In this document: piece by piece, positions 22,497 to 35,500 of the stretch | Layout of the letters: the number at the start of each line of letters is the position of its first letter | Position numbering within the stretch: position 1 is the stretch's first letter | Position numbers and translations under genes: made by a program | The notes under the pieces: model-generated | What the model was told of the DNA's origin: nothing | What the model saw: the letters and a program-made list of their open reading frames with translations, nothing else | Database searches by the model: none | Assembly (NCBI GenBank): GCA_018340375.1 | Contig: JAFFJZ010000003.1 | Span: 15,810,001-15,874,000, forward strand | Direction: 5' to 3' | Length of the DNA: 64,000 nt | DNA from: Gonatopus flavifemur | Taxonomy: Eukaryota > Arthropoda > Insecta > Hymenoptera > Dryinidae

Positions 22497-25400
22497 CATA
22501 ATAGTATACAGTTTCTTCATTGTTACGAATTTCATGAGTTGTTCTGGATTCGATGACTTGTGAATTTTAAGAAATATTTGTTTTATCTCCAATGTTGTGA
22601 GAGCCAAAGCGAAATCAATATAGAGAATAGGGTGGTTCTTATTTTATATATAGAAAGTGTTTCCTGATTTTTTTGTTGTCAACAAACAAGTTTTCTGTAC
22701 GGCTGACCCTCTAATTTTGTTCTACATCATGAAGGAGTGCTACAATATTTTTTACATAATTTTCAAAAGAGATTTGGGGGTCGCTCACGGTGCTTTGAAC
22801 AGCCCAGGCAGCACAACAGTTCTCAAACAGTTCTTAGAGAATACCATGTGAATGTCACGCTTTTTGAGAGAATTCTTTAAGAATACGCACAATCACCCAT
22901 ATGAATCCAAAAATAATTCCAAAAGTATGCCCGTTATGTCAGTGGGAATGAAAACATATAGAAGTTCAGAAAGAACATGTAATCTGCCCAAAAGAATTCA
23001 TGATGCATTTACTCTGATGATGAGATGACTCTTTCTTCAGAAGGTGATTTTTCAAGAACAAATGAAAATATCTGTCCGATATTGATCGCTTAAGCCATTT
23101 CAAAAATATTGAAAGCTTATATCAATATTCGATTTTTCATGGAGCCATCTATAAATGAGTGATAAGCGATTTTACAATATTGTTATTTTTTACAGGAATT
23201 TTGTCGGGTTTATATCGAATTGCGTATAAAATCGATCGAAACTTTATAAAAATTGTGTAAAAAATTGGATATAATTTTATCAAAATCATGACTGGTGCGA
23301 ATCCGTGAGGATTTCCTAAGTGGGTGCTTAGACTGTTGAGGGGATTACTTTGATTACTGTGATGCAAGACCTGATCGATTCGATAGCTAGTGTAGTTTCG
23401 TGGACAGTTGATACTTTCCAAAACAACCAGAACCAGGTGAGTTTTGTTGTTATTCTTTTCTTTGAAATGAATGTTTTGTGGGGTATGGTTTCCAAACAAA
23501 TTGTACAAAATTTGGGCTTTTATAACCAAAATGCAAAAAATTTCTCCCAGAGCATAAATTTTCACAATTGCGAATGCTATTCTGACAATCAAATAAATGC
23601 AGCTAATAATAAATAGTCGCTGTTTATGAACAAATGCCGACGTAATCCCACCCTATTGCGAAAATCCAGGTAGGAATCCAAAGCCCCATCCAAAATCCCC
23701 ATAGGTTGAAAATTGAACAAAAATTTCTCATCTGAGAAATCAAGTGGGAATTTACGTAGGAAACCATGAGATCCAAGTAAAACTATTCGAATTTCCTACA
23801 GGAAACCGAGGGAATCCATTCGAGTTCCTGTATGGATTCTCACCTGTATTGGTTCCAAATGGCAGCTATAAGAGTGTATAAAATTACATTCACAACGCTC
23901 TGTGGAATTTGTAGGTTACGTATGTGACATTCTGAACATATTTCAGTGGCGTTTGAATGTTCGCTGATGTTTTAATCGTGTTCCAATAGAGTATAAACCG
24001 ATGAAACAAATCCTTCCCATTACGAACATCAATCCAAATATAATTAGAGTTCCCCCCAAAATTATAAAATAAATTCAGAATTGATTGAATTCTAAATAAA
24101 TATTATTATCCCAAACCAGAAATAGAGAGAGCCTCATTTTTATTTCGAGATATATTTATTTTTGCTCAAGAATTTCGTTCTTGATTTCTCAATCCTATTT
24201 CAACATCTATTAGACAGTTACTAAGTAGTATTGTTTTTGTTCGATATAAAGGGATGGGCTCTGACAAGAAGATATGAGATTGTTTTTTATCTGTTTTTAT
24301 TTTTATGAACATAACATGGTCACCGTTTGATCGAACGATTCCGGGAGATCAAGAGGCAAGTAACGAAGCGGATAGAGCTCGTCTCAACGAAGCTGATAGT
24401 TACGAGGAATCAAAGAGGCATTAACCGCATCCCCAGTCGCAGTCAGTGGTTATGGTGGGATCGGCAAGCTGGGGATCAGCGGCGAAAGGGGAAATAACTA
24501 CAAAAAAAGCAGCAAGAGGAAAAAGGAAAAGAAAGAAGACTGGCGAGTGAGGGGATAAGAAGAACGTGGAACAAAGATGAAAACGGATGGAAGAGAGAAT
24601 GAAGATTTACTGAGATAAGGATGGAAGATGCTGTAGTACCAGACTCCATTCTGACAGATACATCTTTATTGTGATAGAGCCTTGTTCACTCAGCCAAAAA
24701 CTTTGAACGTAGCCTGACTTACACCGCTAAAAAATATCTTTCAGATACTTGGAATCTTTGTTTCCATTTCCTTTCTCTCGATAATGAAAAAGTCAATAGA
24801 ATTTTATTTGTTATCTATTCTATGATGAGTATATCCAGATTTCAACTGTTCTTATGAGACAGGTGTACGGATTTAAGAACTGCGAAATTTAAATCTCTTC
24901 CTAGGGTACATCGATGAACTTTTCATTAATTCATTCTACTTTGGGTACCAACACAAAAGATGTCAAATTTTATCAAAATCCTTCAGCTCGATCCAGCATT
25001 GGGAAATCTCAAATACAGCTGTGTAATAATAGATTCTCTTCTCATTCACATCATTTCATTTTCTAGATTCGTGCTGATATTTGTGTCCTATGTTTCTGGT
25101 CTCATTCGTTTTTTCACTCACCAAACTACTCCTTTGACATATAAATTTAAGATTGTAGGGGACGCAGTATTCTTATCACCCTACTTTCCTAATCATCTTT
25201 CTTTCTTTTTGCGCTCTCAACATTTACGATCGCTGCTTGATTTTTATATGGTTCATAGATGATCCTCTTATGGCCATATTTCATACCATCTTTCTTTGGA
25301 ATTCTCAATCACATCCACAACATTAATCCACAATTGAAGTTATCAAAATCTTCTTCTGCGACGATACGCCCAATACGCGACTCCTCGATGTTAATGTTCA

Positions 25401-27210
25401 TTCTATTATCCTATTATTGGTTTTTCCAGTGGAATTGTAACTTCTCAAGTGTCTCCATTTTTTCCTGTATGAATGATGAATTCGATTTTCCCCTATAGTC
25501 AGTGTTCCTTAGAATTTTTCTTGGCAATATCAATTTCAAGATTATGGAAATCACTGTACAGCGATTTCTACGTTTATTTCTTTTTATCAAATTTTCTACC
25601 TCGTCTTTGTGTTTCAATCAATCCAGAGTAATAAACTCACATAACGTATAGAATTTTGTAATTTTTGCTGAATTGAGTTTTCTTATTTCATCTTCCATTT
25701 ACCGAATTGTTAGCCTGTAAAGTGAACCTGCTTTACGTTATGAATGACTTCTCGATGTTTCTACTATCGAATCGATAAATTTGTATCCAAGTTGTCGTGT
25801 TAGGCTTTCAAGATTATTCAGCACAGGTTAGTACGAGTTTGCTATTAAAAATATCAAATTCCAACATAGCGGATTAGGAATTTAAAAATCAGCCAAATCC
25901 GCTTGAAATTTGCTACTGTGAGGAGAAGGCAGATTAACACGTACTTGGAATCAGTGATTATCATCAAATACTAAATGAAGGTTGCAATATGATACATCCT
26001 TTGAGAATATATACACGTGTCTACCATGAGAGGAAATACATTGTTTCCACATTTCAGTTGGATATTTATGTTTTCGTTGCACTATATTCAACGAATTGCC
26101 TTTTTTTTGCGTTGAAAAATGCTTTGTAGAGACTGGAGAAGCAAATTATGTGAAGAATATATGAGTGATTATCATCGATTGTTATGTTACACATTGAATA
26201 ATTCCATAAGATTTATAAAATGCATGAAACTTGTGAGAATAATATTGCATATTCACGCATATAAATGTAGTATACAGAGTTAAATATTGAAAACTTGTAC
26301 CTGCCGTGAGCAGTTGAAGTAAGATTATAAATCACAGGATTTGTCTCTCGTCTTCTTTCAAGCTGGTGAAAGAAGCCGACAGACAGAGCTGAGATTCGAT
26401 TTTAAGAACCTGAAATAATGACAAATGTGATTGGGTTTCTTTCTTTTGCTAGAATAAATATTAATCATTCATTACATTTATTTTTCCGTTTACACATTGG
26501 TTTATCAATATTTTGCCTCGCGATAAACAATAATTTTTCGAATAAGAGAGTGGAAATAAATGAACCACTTTTATTCGTTTTCATTCGTCAAACGGCTTGG
26601 CAAGGGTAGTTCACTTGAATGAAAATTTCAATCCAACATCAGTTGAATTTATTTTCCTTTTTCGGCTTCTCTCGGTGTACATAAAGAGTACAGTAGATTC
26701 TATTTCCAATATTAGAGAGAACGAAAAATTCGGTTCTGAAAAGGATGTCATGAGAAGGTAAACTCAATCGACCGCCGGAAGTTGAATTCTGAAAAAGAGG
26801 TCATAAAAAGGAAAATTTACTCAAAGAAGTGATGAAAAATATATTACGAGTTCGAAGTCGGTTCCGACCTTTGTACCTTTTCTTGAAATTTCATAAAAAT
26901 TGACTGGGTATTTTGCGGAATATTTTGCGAAATTTTAATGAAAGATACAACGTTGAATGATCATGCGTTATTTGATTTTTGTATTTTTTTTTTGTATGTT
27001 TCATATGGATAAAATTCATAAAATTTGTAATATAATACGCATGTGAAAGTTAGAAATAGGATAAATTTTACATCATTGAATGATTTCTCATTTTTTATAA
27101 ATAATCCATACTTTGTAACTCAAGACTTGGAATAGCTGATACTCTTGGTTCTGAATTCTGTCATATTGGTGAGATATGATATTTTCACAAAATTGAATTC
27201 TCGTGTTCTT

Positions 27211-27547
27211 TCCCACACAGCACTCGTCTAAAATATATCTTCAGAAATAATTAAGAACCATGCGAGAAGTCTCATGCAACATGAATATAGACATCTTTTG
27301 GAACCCTTAAACTGTTCTTACTTCCAAAAGATATCTTCAAGAACGCTTTCAGAAACCTTTGACAAGTTTTTAAAAGATATCTTTGAGGAAATTCTAAAAG
27401 GTTTCTGAAAACCTTCTTGAAAATATCCTTTAGAAGTAAGAACAGTTTGAGATCTCTAGAAGATGTCTATTCATGTTACATAAGACTGATTGCAGTGTTC
27501 TTAATTATTTTCGAAGATATATTTTAGACAACGAGTGCTGTGTGGGA
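27211..27547. mobile_element. 337-bp long-armed fold-back MITE
   Basis: It starts TCCCACACAGCACTCGT and ends ACGAGTGCTGTGTGGGA, a perfect 17-bp inverted repeat. Pairing continues inward through AAAATATATCTTC, AGAACAGTTT and AAAAGATATC segments to the centre near 27379. No protein is encoded. Confidence 0.85.
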
Positions 27548-30500
27548 ATTCGTATTCAATTCAAAACCTGAACCTCAATTTATCGAAGTTTCGAATTGAA
27601 GTCGAAAAAGACCATCGTGGGATTTAAAAAATGTTTCATTGATGTGTATTTTCAATTTTATTTCATACAAAATTGGGTATATAAATTTTTTGTCGGTTTT
27701 TTTTCATCATTGATTCAGTCACATCGAAGACAACTCATTCGTGTCCAGCACCTGTGTCTCACTTTCATAGAAATCATTCCATTCATCCATCACACATTTC
27801 TTTTTTATTCAGATTGACCTGTAAAGGATGATAGTTTTTTTTTTTTCATGTTCACTGTAGTGGAAAAAATTACGATTGCAGCATCGAGGAGACACCTTTG
27901 TATTTATTTCATATTTCCACAACGTACCCCATATAATCGTGAGTACATGAGCACAGTGCTCTACCGGTTGTATCTCGAATTTCACATTGACAATGCCAGC
28001 ATACGATAGCCCGAGGTAAGTTCCGAGTTCACTGAAATCCCATATTCGAGATATTCTTGTACAGGATATTTTATAATTTCGAAATTAAAAATGATTTGTA
28101 AATGAACTTATTATTATTTATGCGTCCAAAAAGATTTTTATATGAATGAAATTTTATTGAATTCCTTATTTATCGAGGGATGGATGTTGATTACATGTGA
28201 AATTATTATACTTTTTGCTGTATATTATTAACACAATAAGAAGCAAACAGAAGTTCATTCGGTACGCAGACTCAGGAACTAATGAAGCACAAATCTTTGC
28301 CACAAGAACTGAATTTTTCTGTTAGAATAGCAATTTTTAGTATAAATCTACATCATATCAGCAGAGTAATTATTATTTCAATTATATTTTTCCCGTGTGG
28401 ACGTGTATGTTCAATGAAAATTCCTTTCAGGGTGATTTACAGAAAATTCTTTGCGTTATTTGGGCGAAGCAAATGGTATAACTCATCGCAGAATGTGGTA
28501 CAGAAATGATATCGCTGAAATTCGAATCATTCATCGGAAGGAATTCAAACTCAAGTTCGAACCAATTTAAGCAAAAATTGACCCAAAGTCAATTCCTTTA
28601 CATAAAATATCATGGCTAGACATGTTAATTGAAAAATCAAAGATACAGTCGCTTCGGTACATTTTAATCCGATGACATCAGAAATTATTCAAAGTCTTTG
28701 AATAAAGTCCCTATGTTCCTTATGATTCTTTGAAGAAGTAAAAACGAAGGCTTGTGCTCTGTTTTCTGATGGTACCAATAATAAGTGTTAAGTGGCCTCA
28801 ATGAATTATAATTTAGGACCAGGATTAAAAACAACCATGTGTTGTCTGATTCAACAAACTAAATTAACCTCTGCTCTTGCACGGGCTTTTAATGGATTCA
28901 AGGGTACTTTCCAGTGCTCGATTGGTCTTGAATGGTATTAATATTTTTCAAATTATGTAGCAAGTGTTTACTCTTGTTTGTATATATCATTTATTTTGAT
29001 AAATTGAATACTTCAGATTTCTCGCTTTGTTTTCATTGTCAGTTTGAATAAAACTTCCAACATGAGTGTAAAATAAATCATGCCTAAAAATTGTAACCTT
29101 CAAGAGTGATTGCAAAGCCAATAATTTTCAAATTTTTCAAAATACATCATTGATCCTCGACTTTGTAATCAGCCCCTATCAACGAATAAATTAACATTTT
29201 TTCCAATACACACCAATTTCATCAAAATTGTACTTTCTTCGAAGATTCCAAGAACCCATGAAACCAGTCCACAGTTGTTGGTGGCATGACTTATCGTAAA
29301 TTTTTGCCGCGACAGCGATGTTAAATTCGCGTGCGTGGTCGTAGTTGTCTTTAAGAGGGAGAGAATTCATGAAAAAAAGGTGTGAAAAAAGGAAAAGTGG
29401 CTCAAACCACGGCCTGCGTTGTAGGAACAAAAAATGCAGATTCTACAGATACATCAAGGGGATGGTGGAGGACATGAGTACTAGTGCCGATATCTCGATT
29501 CAAGGATCTCTGGTCGTCTGTGCGAGTTTACTCTGCGATCAGGCTGAGCGAAGAAAAAACATATACACGGTGAACCTTTGGATGCGATGAAAGGAAAAAA
29601 GTAATCTCCGAAATGAGATTTGAAATTCGTTAAGAATTACAATATTTTCAAGAACGATTGAAAAATTGTTGTTGAGACTGTACAGATGGACCAAAAGAAC
29701 AGACAATTTTCAGTTCCAACGATTATTTGCAAATTTTAAAACACTAAAAACTCTCCATCGTAAGAGTTAATTTATACAGCTGCGGAACCATTTTTTTTGA
29801 CAGAAAGTTGTTCAAGAGTTGTTTTAGCTGGTTTTGTTTCTTGCGTTAATAATGTTATTAACATTATTTCAACATAATTATTGATCCAAAGAACATTTAC
29901 GTTCATCGAGCTTCATCGCACTTGCAAAAGAAAATGTGAAATACTGGTTCACCCCGTATATTCAGAGGAAAGGTGCACTTGGTGCAAGAGATAGAGGGAC
30001 GGTTGCTCATGCAGTGTATCGGAACGTGCAAAGACGCAAAAGGAAAAAGATGACATTACTTGAGAGATGGTAGAGAGAGGGTAAAGATAGAAAGAGTTCG
30101 CGAACGTGCTCTTCTCGCCTCATGTGTTAAACAGCAGTGTCGGCACCCCAACCTCAAATCGAATACATATCCTGTTTAATCGTAGCTTAAGCATTTGAGA
30201 GTTATTTACGATCACAAGTACGAATTCTTGTGGCTAAATAATAATGTATTCATATTAATTATTCCGTTGATTTTATCCCTCCCTCGATTCGAATGCTGGA
30301 ATTCGAAAATTCAAAATTTCACAGATATTTTATGAAAGTCGCTATGTCGTTGAGGTTTGAATCGTTTATCGAATCGAAATTTTCAGGGACCATGTGAGAA
30401 TATACTGTTTTATAGACACATATACTGCAGAATTTATCTGTTGAGGTGGAAAGAGTAGAGAAAAAATGATACTGAGAAGTCAGGAATATTTATATTTTGT

Positions 30501-32264
30501 CAACATCAAATGATTCAAAGTTCTGTATGAAGATGTTCGGTTCAAAGCGTCCATATCTTTAGTTTCCATCATTTCATCATAACTTATGAAGAGTAATCAA
30601 AAAGAAAAATTATATATAATTTGTATATAATTCAATATAGTTGATATACAATTTTTATGTAATTATAAACTTTTATAAAGGAAAACAGGACTCTCAAGAT
30701 AAATATGGTTCATTCTTGCTGTTTGTTTCATGATTACAACCATCCTCATCATCTCCAGCTCATCAAGTTCGCTACAAAGTTAAAAGTTTTTAATTATCAA
30801 CTTGGAAAAGTACCATAATACTCGAATAGCGAAATTATAATGTTTTTTTCACCTCATTCTTTATATAAAAATTATATATAAGATATATACAACTTTCAAC
30901 AGCAAGAAACTTTGATGAATGATTTTTGAGACCTCTGTAAAAACATCGTAGCTTAATTTTTCATTTTCCATCGGAATGAATAGTATAAAATATACAACCA
31001 AACAAAATTCCTACCGATCCATGTGTCGTGCAACGTGTTAACTCGAATGAGTCGTTAAATAATCTGAGAATAAATGTTGATCTTATTGGATTATTATTGT
31101 GCGGATGTCTGTAAGATCATAAATCGTTGGAGTGCGGTGTTTATCTTTCTCCTTAGTACGAAACTTGTCCCCGGAACAGCAATCACCTTTCTCCTTCGTG
31201 TCGATAGAGAGTGCCGGATAAAGGTACCTAACGCGGTTAAATCGAACATTCAAAATGGCTGACGTGGGTCGTGCAATGCTCGTGGGTGTTGAAAAGGCTC
31301 GAAGGCCATTTTGCTTGTATTTTTTTGTATAGTGCTATAGTTGAATCTCGCTTGCCCGCTTGAATCCAGGTCTGAATTCTATCCAGCTGGTTCGGAGGGT
31401 CGTCGAATCGGTGTGGGACCAGGGAAGGGAGATGAGGCACAGAAGAACTGAGAAAGCAACTCGCACAACTGATAGAGACATCAAATCCTTCTCGTTTTTT
31501 TTTCTTTCTTTACCTTTCACGCCATGAGACCGACCACTACCACTGACCTTTTCTTAAGGACAGTAGTTTTCAAAATCTTTCTGGCCTGTTTACCACGATT
31601 CATGGATCTCTTCGTTCGTATAATGGGAACCAGAAGAAAAAGATCCGTCGCGTCTACTTTTTGCATTTAAGGAAAGAATGAATTCACGTTAAAGGCCCAT
31701 CTATTATAGATCATCCAGTTCTTTGGTATGAAAAGATAGTGAAAAGAAGGGAATCAGCACCAATATGAATGATTTATCTTCGTGGGAAGTGGGGAAAAAT
31801 GCATGCACATATTTTTTTCTTTTTTTATCCTCCGGAACCGATGCCGTTTTTTCTGTATCGCCACAAGAGGTTTTTGAATATTTCACACAGCTGTCGTCAC
31901 AATGGGTCTTTGAATCGAGGGAAAAAATAATTCATGACCCGTGGAAATAAAACAAAAGTGGTGAAACCTGAAATGAGTTTTGAGTTACAGGTTTTTTTTT
32001 CTTTTTACGATCGTTCAGAATGAAAGTTTTTATTGATACAGGAAGATCTTGATTCGGAATAAATAATGGCTATGAATAGAGTCGTTATTATACTTCAGAC
32101 TCTCGAGTAAAATCAACAAAACTTAATTTTACCAGTTCTAATGCAAGATTCGTTAGATCAATGTACAAATATATTCAAAGAATGGAATGGGAGAAAATTT
32201 TTTGGAATATTTTTTTAATTTCGAACACTCAGGTTTATTTCAAACTGTTGTAGTCTCGAAAAAG

Positions 32265-32290
32265 GTCTTGTCTTGTCTTGTCTTGTCTTG
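32265..32290 (+). repeat. (CTTGT)n minisatellite
   Basis: Five tandem TCTTG units followed by a shifted GTCTTG. Confidence 0.85.
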
Positions 32291-32348
32291 GTCTTGAGTA
32301 GAGAAAAAATGCTTCGAAATCAATTGCATCCTCTTAGACGTGTTATTT

Positions 32349-32557
32349 CCCAGATAGCAATTTAGCCTTGCTGCAATGGTGTCAGAAAAGCTTGTGAGAA
32401 AGTTGATATAAGCCTCCTAGTTGACAAACGACAACGGTACAAGCTTACAAAACCCTTGCAGCAGAGTTGTAGCAACCTGACACTGACAAGGTTGTCAATA
32501 ACAAGTAAAAAACAATCGAATGAAAAGTCTGGCAAGCTTGTGACAAGCTTATCTGGG
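32349..32557. mobile_element. 209-bp MITE-like element with CCCAGATA ends
   Basis: It starts CCCAGATAGCAATTTAGCC and ends AAGCTTATCTGGG. Internal AAGCTTGT segments occur in both orientations. The inverted repeat is short and interrupted. Confidence 0.5.
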
Positions 32558-35500
32558 TTCCAGCTATTACATGCCCATACTTGACTTGATGTAGAAATTT
32601 GTCTTCAAAGATAGTAAAATTGAATGATATATTTACTATTTTTGAATTTTGCTCAAGAGTCTCGAGTCCACCTTAATTTTAGAGTGAAAAATTCTCAATT
32701 CCTCAAAGAGCTGCGCCAACTCCATTTTAGAGCGAAGGTTTGTCAGGTTAAATGTCAGATTCGAAGTTTAATGGTTTCTATTTGTTTCTATTAGGCTTTG
32801 AATGTTGGTATGGTCCAATCAACTGCTTTGAACCAATAAAAATGTAACCTGCAACAGAATAAAAAGGGTGTCGTTCAAAGTTATAGAAATAAAAATTGTT
32901 CACATTACTCTGAAAAATGATTATTGTATATATTCCTCCTTTCCAGTCTGACATTCAGAATTTTATGAGACATTGTTTGTTAGCTCTCTCTTGGAAATCA
33001 TTTGAGGAATGCAAAAATATTATTCCAATTGATAGTTTTTAAACGAAATGTTAAAGAAAACAGCAAATATTTCTCTTATTCTAATCCAAAATTTTCTACT
33101 ACAGCCAACTGGGTTACTGAGAGAAAAATGCGATTGACTGGAATAGCGAATTTTTATCTTTTCCAAATGGACACAAAAACTCACTATTTTATATACAATA
33201 CCTCGATTTACGGTGTCAGAATATTTTTCTCCTCATGAATATTTACCATTAATTTTCTATTTCAAACAAATTCTTTCAACTCGTTTATTTTTTGCATAAA
33301 TTCCTCTTGTGTCATCTTTCTCGAGAGTCTTATAAATAAAAATCTCGATTTCATATATATTTTAGCAATCGTGGTGATTTGACATCTTCTCTACAGGTGA
33401 TATGTATGTTAACAGCAGGCCGTTATTTGTTTGAAAAAACATGATATTGCTTTTGCTGACATACGAATGAAACGAATGGATCTGAAAGAGAAAAAATAAC
33501 AGGATCTTGTAGTCCATGCTGACACATGGTTGTTGAGATCAATCTAGTGCTGCTCGGGATAAAAAATTACTCAGATTAATCACGATAAAGAGAGGAGCTA
33601 GTAGGATACGGGTTGAAACAGTAGACTGGCCAGTATTCTTTTCAGTGTACGAATCTAATCAGAGTCTTGACATAAGCAAAATGCCGAAACGACCGGATCT
33701 TCAAGCTATCTAGAATCGTTAACGATCTGCCAGCCGCGTGAGCATCTAAATTAAAATTCTTGCTTTCATTAGTGCCGCTCATTGACATTTCGGGAAGAAG
33801 GGGCGTGGGGTATGCAGAAAAGGATAATACGTTCGTGTGGAAAGGAAAAAAATGCGAAAAAATGAGACTTCGAATTCGAGAGGAACAACATTTTTTGTTT
33901 GTTTTTCTTATGATCTTGTCGACAGCGTAAACTCGTTGATATTTCGTGGGGTCCTCAAATGTATACGGAGAATGGAATAAAACATTCTTTGACATGTGAA
34001 GATTTGAAATCCAGAAATAAATTGATTTGTGTTCTTCCCCTGTTGTAGAGACTTGTGCAAATAAACTGAAAGTAAGGAGAGGACAATTTATCATCATATA
34101 GTGTGGAAATATTATTCGACTTTGTTTATTTTGGATTTTATATGATCGCACACTATCGGATTATAATAAGTGTAAATAAGAGTGATAAATAGAAAGATAG
34201 AGATCTCTGAAGTGTTAATTTTCTTTCATTTAAAATTTGATTAGGAAACTAAATAAATCATGTTTCATAGTTACGCTTATATAATCATTCAAGGTGATTT
34301 TTAAGTATATCTTCAATCATTGTATTCTATTGCTAATTTCACTCGAGGAAAAAAACATAATAATATACCCAGAAAAAAGACTAGGCAAGATTAAGAAGGG
34401 GTTCAGCATCGAGTGTGATATTCGTTTTGAATTCCAAGAAACTATTCAAATCAACATTGAGAATTACTAAAACCCGTCAGATTTGAATGAAAAAAGTATT
34501 GCACATACAAAATCTAATGAAAATCCAAAAGTAAAAAAAGTGGGTATTACTAGATAACCCTTTGTGACGCTCGGCGTACGCTGTTGTCACGCTTCGACGC
34601 TTCATTTTCACCAGGGCGTCTTCAAATCTTTTATAAGGCAAAAGGTGTTTTACTTAAGGCAAATGTTATATATACAAATATTTGTTAATGAAAGTAGAAT
34701 TTCGTAACTCTTTCGTATAAATCATCGACTTAACAAATGATGCGGATAATATATGTATATATTGATTGTCACTCCATGTTTTAATATTTTGTTTTCATTT
34801 GAACACCGGCGCCTCTCGTTGATGGTACCGATAGATTATTCAAAACACATGAGAGATCTGAGATAATAAATGCAGAAGCCAAGTTCCTCACTAAGACCGC
34901 ATATAAATTGGCTGACTATACCTGCAACGGAAACTGGCCTCAACAATATGTATTTCCTTCTTAGTCCCTTCTTCCGAAAGATCCTTATTATTCACTCAGG
35001 TAGCACAAGAATCCGTAATGAGTTCTTCGAGGGGATATGGGATTTAGAGAAACTCGTAACGAACTACTAACTGCTCTAAAGTTGAAGAAGAAAGAATATT
35101 CTCAGAAGGGAAGAGGAAGAAGATAACGTGAACCCGAAATCAGGTGAATGAGTAGGAAATTTTAGAAGAACACAACATCCTGAATACAAAAGTCCAGTTC
35201 ATTAATGGTTCTATATATTTTTAAAACGTACGTTGACGTTAAAAAATTAAAATACATTCAATTTCTACAGATTTTCAAATACTGAACAGAAGAAAAAGAG
35301 ATGAGTAAATTCAAGAGAATAATCTGTGGTTTTTTTTTCCTTAGTATGATGTTTTGAACGTCTGCTGCTATTCTGCTTGTTCATAAAATTGAGAATGGGC
35401 GTGTCGTCCACAACAATAATAATTCAGTACATAGGACTGTTACCATTTCAAGGTTACATTCGAATTGGATAGAATTTAATTACCTCATTACCAATCTACC

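Larger units (their letters stand above)
18650..27210. other. Gene-poor interval 1, downstream of PAL
   Basis: Apart from the MITEs listed separately, no exon-like frame with a recognisable domain was found. Two moderately GC-rich, purine-rich stretches (19850-19930 and 24330-24620) stand out. Confidence 0.45.

Noticed and set aside
23149..23592. 147-codon minus-strand frame overlapping an 88-codon plus-strand frame
   Set aside because: Neither frame has a domain or consistent splice context, and both are AT-rich chance-like.
26355..26385. Short perfect hairpin CTTCTTTC...GAAAGAAG resembling a small structured RNA
   Set aside because: An 8-bp stem is too short for a microRNA precursor, and no longer pairing was seen around it.
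33642..34151. 169-codon minus-strand open frame
   Set aside because: No recognisable domain, signal peptide or repeat pattern. Ser/Phe/Lys/Ile-rich composition is expected by chance in this DNA.
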